From CALZJC01 sp041574955 (GTDB lineage: Bacteria; Acidobacteriota; Thermoanaerobaculia; Multivoradales; JAHEKO01), in the NCBI GenBank assembly GCA_041574955.1, contig JBFGNS010000040.1, forward strand, positions 1 to 27,643: a stretch of DNA of 27,643 nucleotides, in the 5' to 3' direction. Made by a program: the position numbers and the translations under genes. A model generated the notes under the pieces. The model was not told the DNA's origin and searched no databases. It was given only the letters and a program-made list of their open reading frames with translations. Below are positions 24,449-27,643 of this stretch, in pieces (the stretch's first letter is position 1; each line of letters opens with the position of its first letter).

Positions 24449-25693
24449 GTGGGCTTCGTCTGGGCGACCGCCGTCAAGGACCTCCGGCGCCGGCGGCGCG
24501 ACCCGCTGGCGCTGGCGCTGTGGCTGGGCATCCCGTTCAGCATCCTGGTGCTGATCAGCCTGGTGTTCGGCGGCGCCGGCGGCGAGGTCAAGCCGCAGGC
24601 GCGCGTGCTGGTGGCGGATGCGGACGGTTCCCTGCTGAGCGGCTTCGTCGCGGGGGCGCTCGGGCAGGGCCCGATGGCCGAGCTGATCGAGGTCGAGACG
24701 GTCGACGAGGAGGAGGGGCGGCGGCGAATCGATGCCGGCGACGGCTCGGCCCTGCTGCTGATTCCCGACGGGTTCGGCCAGGCGGTGCTCGAGTCGCGGC
24801 CGACCGAGCTGACCCTGCTGACCAACCCCTCGCAGCGCATCCTGCCCGGCATCGTGGAGGAGGTGCTGAGCCTGCTGGTCGACGCCGGCTTCTACCTGCA
24901 GCTGGTGGCCGGCGAGCCGCTGGCCGAGATCGTCGCCGGCCCGCCGGAAGGCGCCAACGTCTTCTCGGACGAGACGGTGGCCGCGATGAGCGTGCGCTTC
25001 AACCAGCTGGTCAGCGGGGTGATCGGCTATCTGTCGCCGCCGCGACTCGGCGTCGCCGTCGAGATCGAGGAGCAGCCGTCCCGCCCCACCCTCAGCCTCG
25101 GCCCGCTGTTCTTCCAGAGTCTGCTGTTCCTGGCCGTGCTGTTCATGGCGCAGGGCATGAGCGACGACTTCTGGCTGGAGCGTGAGCAGGGGACGCTCGG
25201 GCGCTGCCTCACCCTGCCGCACAAGGTGCGCGCCCTGCTCGCCGGCAAGCTGCTGGCGGTGCTGGTGTTGATCGGCGCGCTGGCGGGCCTCGGCGTCGGA
25301 ATCGGCGGTCTGTTCTACGGCTTCGCCGCCGCCCGTCTGCCGCTCGCCGTGCTGTGGGCGGCCGGCGCCGGCGCCGGTCTGTGGCTGCTGTTCAGCCTGC
25401 TCCAGATGTACGCCACCAGCCGTCGGGCCGGCAGCATCCTGAGCAACCTGGTGCTGTTTCCCCTGATGTTTCTCGGCGGCAGCTTCTTCCCGTTCGAGGC
25501 GATGCCGGAGTGGCTGGCGGCGATCGGCCGCTGGACGCCAAACGGCGCGGCGCTCGAGGTCTTCAAGTCGCTGCTCGCCGGGCAGCCGTCGCCAGCGCGG
25601 TTGGCCGCTGGCGTGGCGGTGATGGCGGTGGCCGTCGGCGGCGGCTACCTGCTGGCGGCGCGCCGGCTGCGGCGGGGGTTCGCGCTGTCGTGA
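24449..25693 (+). CDS. ABC-2 type exporter permease, first subunit
   Basis: A 414-residue ABC2 membrane protein (YhiH/YbhR-like topology). One N-terminal helix (about 22-42) is followed by an extracytoplasmic domain of about 180 residues (45-225). A block of about six helices follows, with the coupling-helix region FWLEREQGTLGRCLTLPHKVRALLAGK and the conserved FLGGSFFPFEAMPEWL near the fifth. The GTG start lies 3 nt after the ATPase stop, with GGAG in the last ATPase codons serving as a plausible ribosome-binding site. It pairs with the next permease, which has the same layout, so the exporter is probably a heterodimer. Confidence 0.92.
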   Translation: MGFVWATAVKDLRRRRRDPLALALWLGIPFSILVLISLVFGGAGGEVKPQARVLVADADGSLLSGFVAGALGQGPMAELIEVETVDEEEGRRRIDAGDGSALLLIPDGFGQAVLESRPTELTLLTNPSQRILPGIVEEVLSLLVDAGFYLQLVAGEPLAEIVAGPPEGANVFSDETVAAMSVRFNQLVSGVIGYLSPPRLGVAVEIEEQPSRPTLSLGPLFFQSLLFLAVLFMAQGMSDDFWLEREQGTLGRCLTLPHKVRALLAGKLLAVLVLIGALAGLGVGIGGLFYGFAAARLPLAVLWAAGAGAGLWLLFSLLQMYATSRRAGSILSNLVLFPLMFLGGSFFPFEAMPEWLAAIGRWTPNGAALEVFKSLLAGQPSPARLAAGVAVMAVAVGGGYLLAARRLRRGFALS

Positions 25694-26832
25694 GCTGGCT
25701 GGCGGCAGCCTGGTTCGTGGCGCGCAAGGACGTCGAGTACCTGCTGCGCAGCCGCGAGACCATCCTGTGGACCTTCGTCATGCCGATCGCCTTCTTCTAC
25801 ATGATCGGCACGATCACCGGCGGCTTCGGCGGCGGCGGCGAAGAGCGCGACAAGCTGGCGGTGGCGACCGCCGGCGAGCCGGGCTTCCTCTACGATCAGC
25901 TGGTCCACCACCTCGAGGGGCAGGAGTACGAGGTGGTTCCGGTCGCCGGCGACGAGGAGCTGGCGGCCCACCGCCGGCGGCTGACCGTGCCGGCCGATCT
26001 GACGGCGCGTGTCGTCGCCGGCGAGGCGGTCGAGCTGCGGTTCGTGCGGCGCGGCGGAGGCCTGGGCGCCGACTACGACGACATCCGCGTGCAGCGCGCG
26101 GTCTATACGCTGCTGGCCGACGTCATCGCCGCCGCGCAGCAAGGGCCGCTCACCGGCGACGCCATCGCTCGCCTCAACGCCCTGCCCCGCAACCTCACCC
26201 TGCGGGTCGAGCCGGCCGGCGAGCGGCGCGAGATCCCGACCGGCTTCGAGCAGGCGGTGCCCGGCACCATGGTGATGTTCACGCTGCTGGTGCTGCTCAC
26301 CTCGGGCGCGGTTTTCCTGGTGATCGAGCGGCGCCAGGGCCTGCTGCGGCGGCTGGCCTCGACGCCGCTGCCGCGCGGCGCGGTGGTGGCCGGCAAGTGG
26401 GCCGGCAAGCTGGTTCTGGGCCTGGTGCAGATCGGCTTCGCGATGGCCGCCGGCACGCTGCTGTTCGACGTCTCCTGGGGCGCGGCGTTGCCGATGGTGG
26501 CGGTGGTGCTGGCGGTCTACGCCGGCCTGGTGGCGGCGCTCGGGCTGCTGCTCGGCTGCCTGGCGCGCAGCGAGGGCCAGGCGGTGGGCCTCGGCGTGCT
26601 GTCCGCCAACCTGCTGGCGGCGCTCGGCGGCTGCTGGTGGCCGATCGAGATCACCCCGGCCTGGATGCAGAGCTTCTCCCGCCTGCTGCCCACCGGCATG
26701 ACGATGGACGCCCTCCACCGGCTGGTGAGCTTCGGCCAGCCGGCTGCCGAGGCGTTGCCGCACCTGGCGACCCTGGCGACGCTCGCGCTGGTGGCGGTTT
26801 GGCTGGCGGTGCGGCAGTTCCGGTGGGAGTAG
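25690..26832 (+). CDS. ABC-2 type exporter permease, second subunit
   Basis: A 380-residue ABC2 permease with the same arrangement as its neighbour. An N-terminal RKDVEYLLRSRETILWTFVMPIAFFYMIG helix region is followed by an extracytoplasmic domain (about 45-185) and then six helices with ERRQGLLRRLASTPLPRGAVVAGKW as the coupling segment and GGCWWPIEITPAWMQ late. The GTG start overlaps the upstream stop by 4 nt (GTGA), showing translational coupling. Its stop at 26832 is followed by a G-rich repeat and hairpins that may end the transcript. Sequence divergence from the first permease suggests an old duplication, not a recent one. Confidence 0.92.
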   Translation: MSWLAAAWFVARKDVEYLLRSRETILWTFVMPIAFFYMIGTITGGFGGGGEERDKLAVATAGEPGFLYDQLVHHLEGQEYEVVPVAGDEELAAHRRRLTVPADLTARVVAGEAVELRFVRRGGGLGADYDDIRVQRAVYTLLADVIAAAQQGPLTGDAIARLNALPRNLTLRVEPAGERREIPTGFEQAVPGTMVMFTLLVLLTSGAVFLVIERRQGLLRRLASTPLPRGAVVAGKWAGKLVLGLVQIGFAMAAGTLLFDVSWGAALPMVAVVLAVYAGLVAALGLLLGCLARSEGQAVGLGVLSANLLAALGGCWWPIEITPAWMQSFSRLLPTGMTMDALHRLVSFGQPAAEALPHLATLATLALVAVWLAVRQFRWE

Positions 26833-26837
26833 CTGGA

Positions 26838-26860
26838 GGGCTTGGGGGCTTGGGGGCTTC
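26838..26860 (+). repeat. G-rich tandem repeat, possible G-quadruplex
   Basis: CTTGGGGG occurs twice in tandem (26841-26848, 26849-26856) after GGG, followed by CTTC. Together with GGG at 26825-26827 there are four G-runs of three or more on the plus strand, enough for a G-quadruplex with one long loop. It sits 6-28 nt after the permease stop. Confidence 0.55.
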
Positions 26861-26951
26861 GGCCCGGGTGCGCTGGCCGTTCGGGTGCCCGGGGCTGCGC
26901 TCCAAAGGCGAGGGTGATGTCGCTCCGCCCCGGGCCCCCGACCGGCGGGCG

Positions 26952-26966
26952 CACCCTCCGAGGGTG
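26952..26966. terminator. Candidate terminator hairpin after the ABC operon
   Basis: A 6-bp stem with a 3-nt loop (CACCCT/CCG/AGGGTG), downstream of a longer 8-bp stem at 26887-26935. No T-tract follows, so intrinsic termination is unproven. Confidence 0.3.
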
Positions 26967-27132
26967 GCTCCTGTACCGGGGTCGCTTCGAAGTAGTCGCC
27001 GACTGCGATCGGCAAGGCGAGGGGCCGAAGCCCGATTCCGGGATCTGAAGCCCGCCGTCAGGCCGAGCGCAGCGAAGCACCTCGCCACCGCGCTGTGGGC
27101 ACGTGGCCGCCGGCTGCCGAGCCCTCGAGGCT

Positions 27133-27643
27133 CTAGACGGCCTTCAGCACGACGACCGTGCGGTCGTCCCATATCTCCGCGCCTTCGGCCCAGCGACGGC
27201 TGGCGGTGAGGATGCCGTCGGCGATAGAGCGCGCCGAGCCGCCGGCGAGCTGCGCCGCGGTTCGCTTGAGCCGCTCCTTGCCGAACTCCTCGTCGGTCCG
27301 GTTGCGGCTCTCGTCGATGCCGTCGGAACAGATCACCACCACGTCGTCGGGCTCGAGCGTCACCAGCTGCTGGTCGTAGGTGCGGTCGGGCAACAGACCC
27401 AACGGCACCCCCGCCACCGACAGCTCGCGCGCTTCGCCGCCGCGCACCAGCAGCGGAAACGGCAGGCCCGAGTTGGCAACGACCAGGGTGCGGTCGCCGG
27501 CGTCGTAGAGCGCCAGGGCGAGCGCCAGGAACCGGTTGTCGATGCCCAGGGCGCACAGCTTCTTGTTGAAGTCGCGCAGCAGCTCGCCGGGCGGCAGCCA
27601 GCCCTGCTGGCTCGGGTACTGGCGCAGCATGCCGGCCGCCAGC
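27133..27643 (-). CDS. SpoIIE-type PP2C protein phosphatase, C-terminal part (runs off window)
   Basis: The C-terminal 169 residues of a PP2C_SIG (SpoIIE/RsbU/RsbP-like) serine phosphatase; the open frame continues past the window edge, so the N-terminal sensor part is unseen. Visible family features are LPPGELLRDFNKKL, FLALALALYDAGDRTLVVANSGLPFPLLVRGGE, the GVPLGLLPDRTYDQ block, and DDVVVICSDGIDESRN with the metal-binding Asp. The final Asp lies in IWDDRTVVVLK. Such enzymes dephosphorylate anti-anti-sigma factors and oppose RsbW-like kinases. A REC-linked RsbW-like domain lies 3.6 kb away on the other strand, which may make them opposing partners (inference). It converges on the ABC exporter operon. 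Confidence 0.9.
   Translation of the reverse strand, partial: LAAGMLRQYPSQQGWLPPGELLRDFNKKLCALGIDNRFLALALALYDAGDRTLVVANSGLPFPLLVRGGEARELSVAGVPLGLLPDRTYDQQLVTLEPDDVVVICSDGIDESRNRTDEEFGKERLKRTAAQLAGGSARSIADGILTASRRWAEGAEIWDDRTVVVLKAV

Larger units (their letters stand above)
26833..27132. other. 300-nt gene-free stretch, hairpin- and G-rich
   Basis: No convincing gene: open frames here have no start signal and no recognisable protein pattern. It holds G-tracts and a CTTGGGGG tandem just after the permease stop, and an 8-bp stem (GCCCGGGG at 26887-26894 with CCCCGGGC at 26928-26935). A 6-bp stem with a 3-nt loop (CACCCT at 26952-26957, AGGGTG at 26961-26966) follows, then more complex sequence. 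Composition and hairpins recall dispersed intergenic repeats, but I cannot test copy number. It separates two convergent transcripts. Confidence 0.5.

Noticed and set aside
27119..27133. 5-bp hairpin at the end of the SpoIIE-type gene as a terminator
   Set aside because: The stem is short, it overlaps the stop codon and there is no T-tract; too weak to annotate.

Overview
The window is 27.6 kb of very GC-rich, gene-dense bacterial chromosome. The organism is a diderm: there are two outer-membrane beta-barrel candidates, a Skp/OmpH-like chaperone, a periplasmic di-haem peroxidase and an O-antigen-ligase-type polymerase. RicT beside an Hfq-like protein, a TIGR03436-like VWFA-related protein, DUF885, an extracytoplasmic YyaL-type protein and many close, overlapping gene pairs fit an Acidobacteriota-like bacterium (Thermoanaerobaculia or a relative). 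That placement is inference; there is no rRNA to test it. I see no tRNA, rRNA, CRISPR array, transposase or phage gene, so this is ordinary chromosome.

Layout. (1) 43-549 (+): small beta-barrel protein behind a C11/(TC)n tract. (2) 638-5910 (-): a five-gene unit read ricT > hfq-like > pdxA > O-antigen-ligase-like > serS, behind a near-consensus sigma-70 promoter with a leader of about 130 nt; serS has a second extended -10 of its own. (3) 6117-7403 (-): purD. (4) 7681-8382 (+): beta-barrel protein behind a textbook sigma-54 promoter, with paired 12-bp direct repeats upstream. (5) 8390-10203 (-): TPR protein overlapping a di-haem peroxidase lipoprotein. (6) 10300-15769 (+): nucleoside phosphorylase, DUF885 protein and GH113-like protein joined by 4-nt overlaps, then a DPPR-synthase-like UbiA enzyme and a HAD phosphatase. 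(7) 15776-17325 (-): VWFA-related protein without a MIDAS, and a zincin metallopeptidase. (8) 17460-18017 (+): OmpH/Skp. (9) 18023-21225 (-): DUF6526-like membrane protein, an exported YyaL-DsbD-alpha fusion, and an unknown protein translationally coupled to it. (10) 21316-26832 (+): alkyltransferase-like protein, REC-HPt protein, REC-HATPase protein, then an ABC exporter (one ATPase, two permeases). (11) 26833-27132: 300 nt without a gene, G-rich and hairpin-rich. (12) 27133-end (-): C-terminal part of a SpoIIE-type PP2C phosphatase.

The most notable items are the ricT-hfq pairing, the YyaL-DsbD-alpha fusion with its coupled unknown partner, the UbiA/HAD pair suggesting polyprenyl-phospho-pentose synthesis outside Actinobacteria, the sigma-54 promoter with its repeats, a ten-base promoter motif shared by serS and purD, and the RsbW-like kinase domain fused to a receiver near a SpoIIE-type phosphatase. 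Many starts lack a Shine-Dalgarno sequence, and several have a -10 hexamer 6-10 nt upstream, suggesting frequent leaderless or near-leaderless transcripts.
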